64,000 nucleotides of DNA from Alistipes dispar. GTDB taxonomy: Bacteria > Bacteroidota > Bacteroidia > Bacteroidales > Rikenellaceae. The notes under the pieces are model-generated. The model did no database searches, had not been told where the DNA came from, and worked only from the letters and a program-made list of their open reading frames with translations. Location: assembly GCF_006542685.1 (NCBI RefSeq), contig NZ_AP019736.1, positions 530,001 to 594,000 on the forward strand. Reading direction: 5' to 3'. A program made the translations under genes and the position numbers. Positions 17,699-26,299 of this stretch are shown piece after piece (within the stretch, counting starts at the first letter, position 1; every line of letters begins with the position of its first letter).

Positions 17699-18825
17699 AA
17701 AATATCTTTCAATGCGTCGTTCACCCGACCGATACACTCCGACTGCATGCGATCGAAGGTGGAAAAATCGATATCATCCTCGATGATGTCGAAACTATCC
17801 CGATAGATCCGCTCCGACAATCCGCTTTTGTCCAGCAACTCGGTGATACGCACATTCATGCGCGAGTGTATTCCGACCAGAGGCAGCGTCAGAAATTTAC
17901 GGTGGTATATCAGCGAGAACATTGTTCCGTGGAACGAATTTGTAACCACATATTCAGCATTCGCAATGCCGTCAAGCCACTCCTCGACTGTCGCAGGGCA
18001 GCTCTCCATATCAGCGAAAGCCCCGTTTTGGCCTGTCACGAGCACCACATTCAGACCTTTCCTGCGGGCGAATACGTACACCTCCTGCACATCGAAATCC
18101 ATCCGATTGCCCAACAGATAGGCAAAAATATAGGGTTTGCCGCCGCATTTCGGCGCAACAGGCGCTTGTGAAACGACGGCGTCGTAGAAATCGGCTCTAT
18201 GCATCATCGTAGGATCGGGAAAGAGACAGGCATCGTCACGCCCCAATGCCCGACACAACTCTACGCCGCTATTCTCACGACACGACACGAAATCAAATGA
18301 TTCGATATATTTCCTGATTTTGCAGCGCACATAGAAGTTGGGATTCAGTCCGCCAAAAGAGGGTGCGAAAGCGATCTTTTTGCAGCATGCGGGGACGAAC
18401 GACAAGTACATGACCGTATCCAGTCCTCCCCATATCTGATCGCTGCCACAGACAAAGGCCTCGGCTGCCGGCGGATCGTGCTTCAACTCGGAGTGCGAAT
18501 ACTCTTTGGAGAATCGCAGCCAACGGTCGCGGAACTCCGAGAAACGGCGCGTCTGCTGTGCATGACTAGGGTCGGACCGCCTATTGAGCAACGGGTCGGG
18601 CTGCCGGCAGGAGCGGCGGATGCGCGCCACCAGCTTCGCGGGATTACCCATCAATCCGATGAGAGTGAACAGCCGCGACACGAAACTGGAGTTGCGCTCC
18701 TCGGAATATTTGACTATAAAACACCGATGGCCTCGGCTTTCCAAATATTTGTACAAGGCTACGGCTTGCAGTACTTCCCCGTAGTTATCCTCGCTGCTCC
18801 AGAATGTTACGATACCTATATTCAT
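17695..18825 (-). CDS. polysaccharide pyruvyl transferase family protein
   Basis: This 376-residue protein is of the CsaB/WcaK family, which transfers pyruvate from phosphoenolpyruvate to a sugar as a ketal. Marks are the N-terminal FWSSEDNYGEVLQA, the central VCGSDQIWGG near residue 130, and the C-terminal NSFHGTMFSLIYHRKF near residue 310, with the conserved SFHG. The start overlaps the stop of the preceding ferredoxin-like gene (ATGA at 18822-18825). These two families are often neighbours in Bacteroidota capsule loci. Pyruvylation would make the polymer acidic. Confidence 0.92.
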   Translation of the reverse strand: MNIGIVTFWSSEDNYGEVLQAVALYKYLESRGHRCFIVKYSEERNSSFVSRLFTLIGLMGNPAKLVARIRRSCRQPDPLLNRRSDPSHAQQTRRFSEFRDRWLRFSKEYSHSELKHDPPAAEAFVCGSDQIWGGLDTVMYLSFVPACCKKIAFAPSFGGLNPNFYVRCKIRKYIESFDFVSCRENSGVELCRALGRDDACLFPDPTMMHRADFYDAVVSQAPVAPKCGGKPYIFAYLLGNRMDFDVQEVYVFARRKGLNVVLVTGQNGAFADMESCPATVEEWLDGIANAEYVVTNSFHGTMFSLIYHRKFLTLPLVGIHSRMNVRITELLDKSGLSERIYRDSFDIIEDDIDFSTFDRMQSECIGRVNDALKDIL

Positions 18826-20057
18826 CTTCCAGTTCTATTGACAATTGCCGCCAGTTTCATTTTGCAGCGAATCCACAGCGGTGCTTTTATTTTCGAGCAT
18901 ACACGGCCTATAGCCTCGATGTTCCGCAGCCTGTACTCCTGCCAAAAAAGCCGGCGATATTTGGGTTCGCAGACACTGGCAATGATAGCACGGTTGGCCG
19001 ACAAGGCATTTTTATACTCCGACCGTTCACTCTGCATCTGCGGACGAATCATTTCGCAGCAGCGAACGCCCATTTCACTATTCAGCAGTATCAGGCCCAC
19101 CCCTCGATCGTCGGTGATGGCAGGATGGAAATGCCCCACACCCCAATAGTCGGCAATAGAAATATCTGCGCCGCTCCTGCCCTCTTTCGCCGCGCAATGG
19201 TAGCACGACGGACGCAGATAAAGATCTTTCAGGAACCCACGCATAAAGACATCCTCGTTGAAGGGCGTAATTTCGTAATTAGGTGTATCAGCAGATTTTG
19301 AAACCGTATTTTCGGCCGCCTTAGAGGCGGCATAGCAGATTTTGAAACCGTATTTTTTCCAGCCATTTGATTTATCTCTAAACGAGATACCCGTTATCAC
19401 GGGCAACTCGTTTAGAGATGATGAAACCGAATTTTTTCCAGCGGCGCGCTTCGCGCGCTTATATTCAAGATAATCCCGCCACACCATCGGGCTGGGAACA
19501 CCATGACAGACGACCTCGACAGTCAGCAGAGCGTCATAATCCCTGCGCAAAAACTTCTTCAGCCCTGCAATCTGACACGGCGTACCCGAAAACAGCACCT
19601 TACGACCGACATGCAGAAACGCTTCCGCTTTTTTGAAGTTGTTGCCTATATCACTCTGAACATATTTGCTGCCGCGAAAGGCTTCAAGTCCTTCAACGCT
19701 TTCCGTGTAGTCGTGTACGACATTCCATTCGCTGTCGAACCGCGCACCGAAAACAACGCCGCCTGCCTGAATGACGCTCTCGGCCAAAAGCGTAAAGATG
19801 CCGCCCGACGAGCTTTTCATGCGAACGTTCTCATCCTTATTTTTTGCGGCGTACACCGCCTGCGGTTTCTGCGGCGACGCCTGATTTATCACCGGGCACA
19901 CCTTTTCGCAGAGCCCGCAATCTATACATCGCGCCGCATCGACATGCGGATATTTGAACCCCTCGTCGTCCGATGACATTGTTATACACTGCCGGGGGCA
20001 TATTTGTGCACAGGAACTGCATCCGCAGCAATCCTTTTTTTCTTGTATCGTTATCAT
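18822..20057 (-). CDS. ferredoxin-type protein with coenzyme F420 hydrogenase/dehydrogenase beta-subunit domains
   Basis: This 411-residue protein has two 4Fe-4S ferredoxin motifs: C10-x2-C13-x2-C16-x3-C20 and C44-x2-C47-x2-C50-x3-C54. FrhB-like domains follow, with KSSSGGIFTLLAE near residue 85, LFSGTPCQIAGLKKFL near residue 155, VVCHGVPSPMVW and RPSCYHCAAKEGRSGADISI. It is a flavin/iron-sulfur redox protein. In capsule loci it is common beside pyruvyl transferases, but its reaction is not established. Residues about 200-256 are encoded by a striking set of direct and inverted repeats (19291-19458). The gene overlaps both neighbours by ATGA. Confidence 0.85.
   Translation of the reverse strand: MITIQEKKDCCGCSSCAQICPRQCITMSSDDEGFKYPHVDAARCIDCGLCEKVCPVINQASPQKPQAVYAAKNKDENVRMKSSSGGIFTLLAESVIQAGGVVFGARFDSEWNVVHDYTESVEGLEAFRGSKYVQSDIGNNFKKAEAFLHVGRKVLFSGTPCQIAGLKKFLRRDYDALLTVEVVCHGVPSPMVWRDYLEYKRAKRAAGKNSVSSSLNELPVITGISFRDKSNGWKKYGFKICYAASKAAENTVSKSADTPNYEITPFNEDVFMRGFLKDLYLRPSCYHCAAKEGRSGADISIADYWGVGHFHPAITDDRGVGLILLNSEMGVRCCEMIRPQMQSERSEYKNALSANRAIIASVCEPKYRRLFWQEYRLRNIEAIGRVCSKIKAPLWIRCKMKLAAIVNRTGR
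19291..19458 (-). repeat. nested direct and inverted repeats inside the ferredoxin-like gene
   Basis: A 22-nt sequence is repeated exactly at 19291-19312 and 19335-19356, with a third diverged partial copy at 19423-19442. A 13-bp inverted repeat, ATCTCTAAACGAG (19374-19386) and its complement (19407-19419), encloses a smaller stem CCCGT/ACGGG (19390-19403). Shorter palindromes occur at 19315-19331 (GCCGCC/GGCGGC) and 19444-19458 (GCGCG/CGCGC). The reading frame stays open throughout. Confidence 0.9.
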
Positions 20058-21577
20058 CGCTGATTATCGTGTCGCAACAATATTCTTCTCATTGGGATCA
20101 TCAACAACTCTCGCTCATACTTATTCATGCTGAAAACCCAAAACAGCGGGATATATATCACGCAAAACAGCACAATACCGACAGCAAGTTCGCGCCAACT
20201 ATCTATTTCAGTCATTCGATCGGCGAAGAGAAATGTCGTTGTGACCGCAATAGGAATCACCGACATCCTAAAGATTTCCTTCCAAAATCTGCCTATGTCG
20301 ATACCCTGTCTCTTCGAGTAGTAGATATTCATTATCAACCCCTGCCCCAGAAGCAGAGCTCCCGAAACCGCTATCGCGCAACCGACACCCCCGTATCTCC
20401 GCGCCAACACGATTTGAAGAGCCAATGCCGTCATGGCGATGAAGATATACAGCAGACTGCGGAACTTCATCTGATTGCGCGCCTGCAATATCGTGATGCC
20501 AAGATTCTGAATCATTGGAATCAACAGCGAGAAAAAGAACAACAAACAGATGATATATGCGTCCTCATAGCCTACGCCTGCCCACAGAACAATGAATTGT
20601 CGCCCGAAAACGATAAACCCCGACAATACAAGTGCCATTACAATATACTGTATTCTGCCCGTACGGATAAACAGATCGGAGATCGACCGGTTATCGTCGT
20701 TCGTCGCCACCATACCCGTAATTTTGGGCAGAAAAAGTTGCGAGATAGCGGTAGAGAACTGCATATACATGACTTGCAGTTGTATGGCCACGGCAAAGAC
20801 CGCTACGGCTGCCGTTCCGACCACGGCCCCCAACACGAATTGACCCGTACTCCAATAAACCTTATCCATGATGACATTGAGGAAGATCCAAAACGAGTAG
20901 ATTGCAACCTCCTGCAGAAAGCCCCATCGGAAACGGCGGAAGAAAATCCTTATCTTAAGATATCTTTTGCAGTATATATAGTTGAGCAAAAGCGTCGCGA
21001 CATTGAACACCGTCTGAACAACGACCATTGCAACGGCCCGGTACCCCATATACAGCAGACAGATCATAACGCCAGTATTGAGAAGTATGCGTATGATGCT
21101 TACGGCGCGGGGAAAAACGAAATGTTCATAGGCCGTGATGATCGACCCGAAGATGCTCATCGGAAAGGTAAAGGCAAGATTAAAGACCAGCAGCAGAATC
21201 ATGATACGTGCCTTATAAAGCTCCTCGACGGTCATCGTCGCACCGAACATCGCATCGACATTGAAATAGAGCGCCGACCCCAGAAGCAAAGCTACCGCAC
21301 CGATAATCACATACAGGACGAAAAACATACCGAACATCTCGTATTGTTCTCTCTGTTTGCCTTCGGCTCGGAATTTTGCCGTATATCTCACGACTGCATT
21401 ACCCAACCCCAAGTCCAAGATGGTCAGATACGATATGACCGAGGCCACGAGTGAATACAGCCCGTATTCGCTCTTGCCCATCATGCGAAGCATGTAGGGG
21501 GTATAGAGCAGCCCCACTATCGTATTGAGCAGGATAATCGCATAATTCAATGCCGCCCCCGCCTTCAGTTGGTTCAT
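20054..21577 (-). CDS. Wzx-type polysaccharide flippase (intact)
   Basis: This 507-residue membrane protein has about 12-14 helices and the PST/MATE-type pattern. The N-terminal segment holds NTIVGLLYTPYMLRMMGKSE and YGLYSLVASVISYLTILDLG, followed by a conserved positive region and the typical loop between helices 5 and 6. It should flip the undecaprenol-linked repeat unit to the periplasmic face. It overlaps the next gene by 4 nt. This intact copy lies inside the lower-GC cassette. A second, truncated flippase remains at 24623-25168, so the intact one probably arrived with the cassette and replaced the older one. Confidence 0.93.
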   Translation of the reverse strand: MNQLKAGAALNYAIILLNTIVGLLYTPYMLRMMGKSEYGLYSLVASVISYLTILDLGLGNAVVRYTAKFRAEGKQREQYEMFGMFFVLYVIIGAVALLLGSALYFNVDAMFGATMTVEELYKARIMILLLVFNLAFTFPMSIFGSIITAYEHFVFPRAVSIIRILLNTGVMICLLYMGYRAVAMVVVQTVFNVATLLLNYIYCKRYLKIRIFFRRFRWGFLQEVAIYSFWIFLNVIMDKVYWSTGQFVLGAVVGTAAVAVFAVAIQLQVMYMQFSTAISQLFLPKITGMVATNDDNRSISDLFIRTGRIQYIVMALVLSGFIVFGRQFIVLWAGVGYEDAYIICLLFFFSLLIPMIQNLGITILQARNQMKFRSLLYIFIAMTALALQIVLARRYGGVGCAIAVSGALLLGQGLIMNIYYSKRQGIDIGRFWKEIFRMSVIPIAVTTTFLFADRMTEIDSWRELAVGIVLFCVIYIPLFWVFSMNKYERELLMIPMRRILLRHDNQR

Positions 21578-21623
21578 CCGTTACTTTTTCGTTATATACA
21601 AACTCCAACGCTGTCCCGACAAG

Positions 21624-22685
21624 CTATCGACGGCAGTACATGCGCACATACCACTCCGCAAAGGCTCTGAGACCGTTACGCAGCGGCGTGGCGGGGCGGA
21701 AGCCGAAATCGCGTTCCAACGGAGTCGTGTCAGCGTAGGTCACCGGAACATCTCCCGGCTGCATCGCCACAAGGCGTTTATGCGCCTCGAAGTCGTAATC
21801 CTCGGGCAATACGCCGACACGCACCAACTCCTCCTGCAGGATCGTCACGAAGTCCAACAAGTTCTCCGGCGCGTTGTTGCCGATGTTATACACCGCATAC
21901 GGCGGAACGGGTAATCCGTCCTCACCCTTGCGACGCTCGGGAGCGTGCTGCATAACCCGTACAACTCCTTCGACTATATCGTCGATATAAGTGAAGTCAC
22001 GCTGGCAATTGCCATAGTTGAATATTTCGATCGTCTCTCCCTTTACGAGTTTGTCCGTAAACCTGAAGTAAGCCATATCGGGACGTCCGCAAGGCCCGTA
22101 GACCGTGAAAAAGCGAAGTCCCGTCGACGGAATATCGTATAGTTTGCTGTAAGCGTGCGCCATCAGCTCGTTGCTCTTCTTGGTCGCGGCATAGAGGCTT
22201 ACAGGGTTGTCTACCTTGTCGTCGGTGCTGTACGGCACTTTCTTATTGCTGCCATAGACGCTCGACGACGAAGCGTAGACCAAGTGTTCAACCCCGTAGC
22301 GGCGGCAGCACTCCAAAATATTATAAAAACCTATCACATTGCTCTCGATATAGGCATCGGGATTGGTTATGGAGTAACGCACACCCGCTTGTGCCGCAAG
22401 ATTCACCACCACTTGAGGCGCATAGCGCGAGAATATATCCTCGACCGCCGCCTTGTTGGCAATACTATCCTTTACGAATACAAAACGGTCTCCGTATGCC
22501 GTAAGCTTCTCCACCCGCTCATATTTGAGCTGCACGTCGTAGTAGTCCGTAATGTTGTCGATACCCACAACTCGGAGTTCGGGATAGTCGCGTAACAGAC
22601 GTTTGGCCAGATTCGCGCCGATAAAGCCGGCAGCACCCGACACAATGACGACCTTATTCGCAAAGTCTATATTATAGTTCAGCAT
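21624..22685 (-). CDS. NAD-dependent epimerase, UDP-glucuronate 4-epimerase-like
   Basis: This 353-residue short-chain dehydrogenase/reductase-type epimerase has the cofactor loop GAAGFIG at residues 17-23 and the catalytic Y165-x3-K169 in LYAATKKSNE, with SSSSVYG before it. It also has RFFTVYGPCGRPDMAYF, typical of UDP-glucuronate (or galacturonate) 4-epimerases. It starts 3 nt after the UDP-sugar dehydrogenase, which would supply its substrate, and together they would make UDP-galacturonate. Specificity is inferred from the family and the neighbour. Confidence 0.92.
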   Translation of the reverse strand: MLNYNIDFANKVVIVSGAAGFIGANLAKRLLRDYPELRVVGIDNITDYYDVQLKYERVEKLTAYGDRFVFVKDSIANKAAVEDIFSRYAPQVVVNLAAQAGVRYSITNPDAYIESNVIGFYNILECCRRYGVEHLVYASSSSVYGSNKKVPYSTDDKVDNPVSLYAATKKSNELMAHAYSKLYDIPSTGLRFFTVYGPCGRPDMAYFRFTDKLVKGETIEIFNYGNCQRDFTYIDDIVEGVVRVMQHAPERRKGEDGLPVPPYAVYNIGNNAPENLLDFVTILQEELVRVGVLPEDYDFEAHKRLVAMQPGDVPVTYADTTPLERDFGFRPATPLRNGLRAFAEWYVRMYCRR

Positions 22686-22688
22686 GGT

Positions 22689-24011
22689 TTAGTCTCTTTG
22701 AAAAATATCGCGTGTATATACTTTCTCGACAACATCGTCGAGTGAGGGATCATAGCGGTTGGCGATAATCGCCCGCGAGAGGCACTTAAACTCCGCAAGG
22801 TCATTTACCACACGTGAACCGAAGAATGTAGTGCCATCCTCCAAAGTGGGTTCGTAGATTATGACTGTCGCGCCCTTTGCCTTTATGCGTTTCATGATAC
22901 CTTGAATCGCACTTTGGCGGAAATTATCCGAGTTCGACTTCATCGTTAGGCGATAGACACCCACCACGACCTCACGCTCTACATGGCTGTCCCAGCCACT
23001 CGATGCCGTGTAATAGCCCGCCTTAGCCAACACCTGATCGGCGATAAAATCCTTGCGGGTGCGGTTTGACTCAACTATTGCCTCAATAAGGTTTTCCGGC
23101 ACATCGGCATAGTTAGCAAGCAACTGTTTCGTGTCTTTAGGCAAACAGTAGCCTCCATATCCGAATGATGGATTGTTGTAGTGTGTGCCTATACGCGGGT
23201 CGAGGCATACGCCCGCGATAATCTCGCGGGTATCGAGACCTTTCATCTCAGCATAGGTGTCAAGTTCGTTGAAATAGCTTACGCGCAGAGCCAAATATGT
23301 ATTGGCAAAGAGTTTTACCGCCTCTGCCTCCTTCAGTCCCATTACCAGCACAGGAATATTGCTCTTGAGTGCGCACGTCTGCAGCATGACAGCAAATGTT
23401 CGTGCCGCAGCTTCGAGCTTGTCGAGGTCGGCGAGCTGAGCGATGGCCGCATTCTCCTCGGAGCGCTGCTCTCCGTTCAGCAACTTTGGTATGCCGGCGA
23501 TAATACGTGACGGGTAGAGATTATCGTACAATGCTTTGCTCTCGCGCAGAAACTCGGGGAAGAAGAGCAGATTCAGACGCTTGACACCCCGCTGTGCATA
23601 TCTCACGTATAGCGAGCAGCAGTAACCCACGGGAATTGTTGACTTGATAATCATCACGGCATCGGGGTTGACCGACAGCACCAAATCAATAACCTCCTCG
23701 ACATGCGAGGTATCGAAGTAGTTCTTCTGTGGATCGTAGTTGGTAGGGGCGGCAATCACCACGAAATCGGCATCAACGTAGGCCGCAGCACCATCCAACG
23801 TCGCCATAAGATTCAACTTCAAGGGCTTGCCGTCGGCATCGTGACCACCGAGGTATTTTTCAATGTATTCATCCTGAACGGGTGAGAGTCGGCGGTTGAT
23901 TTTTTCGATCTTTTCGGGGACGACATCTACGGCCATGACATTGTGGTGCTGCGCCAGCAACGTCGCGATACTCAGACCAACGTATCCCGTCCCTGCTACT
24001 GCAATCTTCAT
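22689..24011 (-). CDS. ugd: UDP-glucose 6-dehydrogenase
   Basis: This 440-residue enzyme oxidises UDP-glucose (or a related UDP-sugar) twice with NAD to the uronic acid. It has the N-terminal GTGYVGLSIA dinucleotide loop, APTNYD at residues 88-93, STIPVG near 125, FFPEFLRES near 152 and the catalytic Cys289 in FGYGGYCLPKDTKQL. The C-terminal UDP-binding domain is complete. It feeds the epimerase immediately downstream. It is the first intact gene of the exchangeable cassette, and a gene-free 610-nt stretch separates it from the truncated flippase. Confidence 0.94.
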   Translation of the reverse strand: MKIAVAGTGYVGLSIATLLAQHHNVMAVDVVPEKIEKINRRLSPVQDEYIEKYLGGHDADGKPLKLNLMATLDGAAAYVDADFVVIAAPTNYDPQKNYFDTSHVEEVIDLVLSVNPDAVMIIKSTIPVGYCCSLYVRYAQRGVKRLNLLFFPEFLRESKALYDNLYPSRIIAGIPKLLNGEQRSEENAAIAQLADLDKLEAAARTFAVMLQTCALKSNIPVLVMGLKEAEAVKLFANTYLALRVSYFNELDTYAEMKGLDTREIIAGVCLDPRIGTHYNNPSFGYGGYCLPKDTKQLLANYADVPENLIEAIVESNRTRKDFIADQVLAKAGYYTASSGWDSHVEREVVVGVYRLTMKSNSDNFRQSAIQGIMKRIKAKGATVIIYEPTLEDGTTFFGSRVVNDLAEFKCLSRAIIANRYDPSLDDVVEKVYTRDIFQRD

Positions 24012-24622
24012 TGGGATAATATCCTGTTAATGTTACATTATACGTTATTATTCAGTCCAATAAGCCACACCAACGCTCAAACAAAGCGCATCATACGTTT
24101 CTGTAACAACCCGTATCGCATCTACTCTGTTCCAGTTCAGAGCGGCTAACCGTGTCGGGCTATTCCCCATCTCCGGACTCTTGCGGACGACGAAAAAATG
24201 AATTGTATTTCAAAACCCAACCGATAACACGATGATCACTTACCCCATCAGAGTCAAACAGGAAATGAAATAACGGATCAAAGATTCAGGGTTCTCGGTA
24301 TTTAAGGGCACATGGCACTGAAGAAGCCTTTGGATATGCGCTCAAAGATATTGAAACTACATTGACATGTGCATTCTTGTCTGCCGGCAGGGTATCGCAG
24401 GCCTCATGGATAATTCCAATGATCAGAAGCACAACGATACCTCCCCAAAAAGGGCTGCTGTTGAGAAAAACATTGTCATCCAACCTTTGTCTTACGCTCA
24501 ACAATAGCATGATTCAAGATGATGTATATACGGTTGAATAAATCCGGCTGAGACGTTACGTCAGTAGTATCAAGCGCAGCATCATCCATAATATAAATAT
24601 TGAATTGTATGATCTTTTTTCT
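24012..24622. other. gene-free junction DNA between cassette and conserved export genes
   Basis: This 611-nt AT-rich stretch has no intact gene. One open frame on the minus strand (24286-24510, 74 codons) has a single hydrophobic helix (GGIVVLLIIGIIHEACDTL) but no recognised family. A TATCTTTG box on the minus strand at 24343-24350 could drive the genes from ugd onward, but no -33 TTG is clear. It is probably decayed remains of earlier cassette or mobile DNA. Confidence 0.45.
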
Positions 24623-25168
24623 CTATTGCAGCATTTGCACATGACAGATACAAGAGAATCTTATATCTCGGAGATGTTTTACCCATTTGTAGCTGTACTG
24701 TATCCTGTACTCCTTCTGGTCGGCCGAGAGGACGATTTGTTTGTAATTGACGAAATAGCTCAGCAGGGCACTTACGAGCAGCGCGCCGAACGAGGCATAG
24801 GCGTACCACAACGGCAGCGGCATCTTCTCGAAAATCCACGGGAAGAAGCACATAAGCACCGCAGCGCCGGCTATCACCACCCAGGCGATGCGGCGGTACA
24901 TCCAACCTTGCAGCGATACGATCTCGTTGATCGCAGCCGTATCCCGGTCGAACAGCGGCTTGTAGAGCGTGCAGGCGATGGCGGCGCCGATTCCCAGCTC
25001 CGCGAGGTTCAGGAACTGCAGAAGGTTCGTCGCCATGGTGTTCAGGCCCAGCACCTCCGCGCCAAGATGGTCGAGGAAGATCTTCCGGGAGAAGAACTGC
25101 AGGATCAGGTTCACGAAGTAGAACCCGAGCGCCACAACTCCGTTCTTCAGACTCTTTACCGGCTTCAA
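24623..25168 (-). pseudogene. truncated Wzx-type flippase (N-terminal third)
   Basis: The frame starts 3 nt after the chain-length gene and reads like a polysaccharide flippase for about 155 residues: FSRKIFLDHLGAEVLGLNT, LLQFLNLAELGIGAAIACTL, then LLSYFVNYKQIVLSADQKEY. The final residues (KHLRDIRFSCICHVQMLQ) are foreign and the protein stops at 181, against about 450-510 for intact flippases. Four to five of the expected 12-14 helices remain. It is very unlikely to transport anything. It marks the right-hand breakpoint of the replaced cassette. Confidence 0.88.
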
Positions 25169-25171
25169 TTA

Positions 25172-26287
25172 TTATTGTACGTCTTTCGTCGCGCTTCGTA
25201 ATCTTTCAGCTATTTCCTCTCCGAAAAGCGTCCATGCCGCGGCAGCGGCCCCTGCGAGGAACACGCATCCGACGAGAATCATGATCTTCGAAGGTTTCGA
25301 GGGTTTGAGCGGGACAGTCGCGGGCTGCACGACGGCATAGACCGGGGTCGATTCCTGGACCTTCGCACGCGCCAGTTGCAACTGCTGGGCCGTCTGGTTG
25401 TAGAGGCTGTACGCCAGCGACATCTCGTTTTGCAGCCGCTCCTGCTCCGTTCGGAAGCTCTTCCGCGAGAGCGCCTGATTCTGGTCCACGTACTGCGCGT
25501 AACGCTGCTGCGCCGCATAATACTTTCCCTGCGCCTCGTCGAAGAGCCGCTGCGTGAACTCCAGGTCGTGCCGCGCCTTGTCCGTGCGGTACTGCGTGAT
25601 GTGGTTCTGCAGGTTGCGCATCACCGTGTCGGTCAGCGTCGCCGCGACGAGCGGGTCCTGCATCGTCACCGCCAGCGAGACGACCATCGTCTTCTTGTCC
25701 ACGCTGGCCGCGATACGCTCCTGGAGGCTTCCGACCGTCTCGTTCTCCTCACGTGTCAGGCGGAAGGGGTCCGTCACGCCCGTTCCGCGGCGTTCGTCGT
25801 CCTCCGCGCGGAACAGCCCCGTGAACCATCCCAGCGCCTTGAACGGCGCTGCGGCGACGGCGCTCCACCAGGGTGAGCGCAGCTCTTCGGAGACATACTC
25901 CGAGACGGGCATCCGGCGCTCGTCCCGCGCCAGGCGGACCTCCACGCCGAACAGCTCGGTCATAAACGGCACCGACTGCACGATATCGGGGTACAGCTCC
26001 GGAGACATCGCATCCGCCGAGTTCATGCTCCCCATGTTGATCCCGGCCATCGAGGCCAGGGAGCCCAGTCCTCCCAGCGACGGCTTCCCGCCCTGCACCT
26101 CCGGGGCCAGCTTCACCGTAACCGTGTACTCCTTGGGGATGCTGAAGCCGATGACGAGTCCCGCCAACGCCCCCGCGACGCACCATCTGACGATCCTCCG
26201 GCGTCCGGCCCACAGCTTGCGCGCCAGCTCCGCCAGGTCGATCTCACCATCCCCCGCAGGGGCGGTCGCTCTGTTCATCTCTTCCAT
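25172..26287 (-). CDS. Wzz-type chain-length determinant protein
   Basis: This 371-residue inner-membrane protein has transmembrane segments near residues 34-52 (VRWCVAGALAGLVIGFS) and 335-357 (ILVGCVFLAGAAAAAW). A large periplasmic part between them has long coiled-coil helices, including LEFTQRLFDEAQGKYYAAQ. A Pro-rich motif precedes the second helix (VPLKPSKPSK), as is usual for Wzz proteins. No tyrosine kinase domain is attached, so any kinase is separate. It sets polymer length and works with the Wza-like exporter 12 nt upstream. Confidence 0.92.
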   Translation of the reverse strand: MEEMNRATAPAGDGEIDLAELARKLWAGRRRIVRWCVAGALAGLVIGFSIPKEYTVTVKLAPEVQGGKPSLGGLGSLASMAGINMGSMNSADAMSPELYPDIVQSVPFMTELFGVEVRLARDERRMPVSEYVSEELRSPWWSAVAAAPFKALGWFTGLFRAEDDERRGTGVTDPFRLTREENETVGSLQERIAASVDKKTMVVSLAVTMQDPLVAATLTDTVMRNLQNHITQYRTDKARHDLEFTQRLFDEAQGKYYAAQQRYAQYVDQNQALSRKSFRTEQERLQNEMSLAYSLYNQTAQQLQLARAKVQESTPVYAVVQPATVPLKPSKPSKIMILVGCVFLAGAAAAAWTLFGEEIAERLRSATKDVQ

Positions 26288-26299
26288 CGTCCTTTCCGC

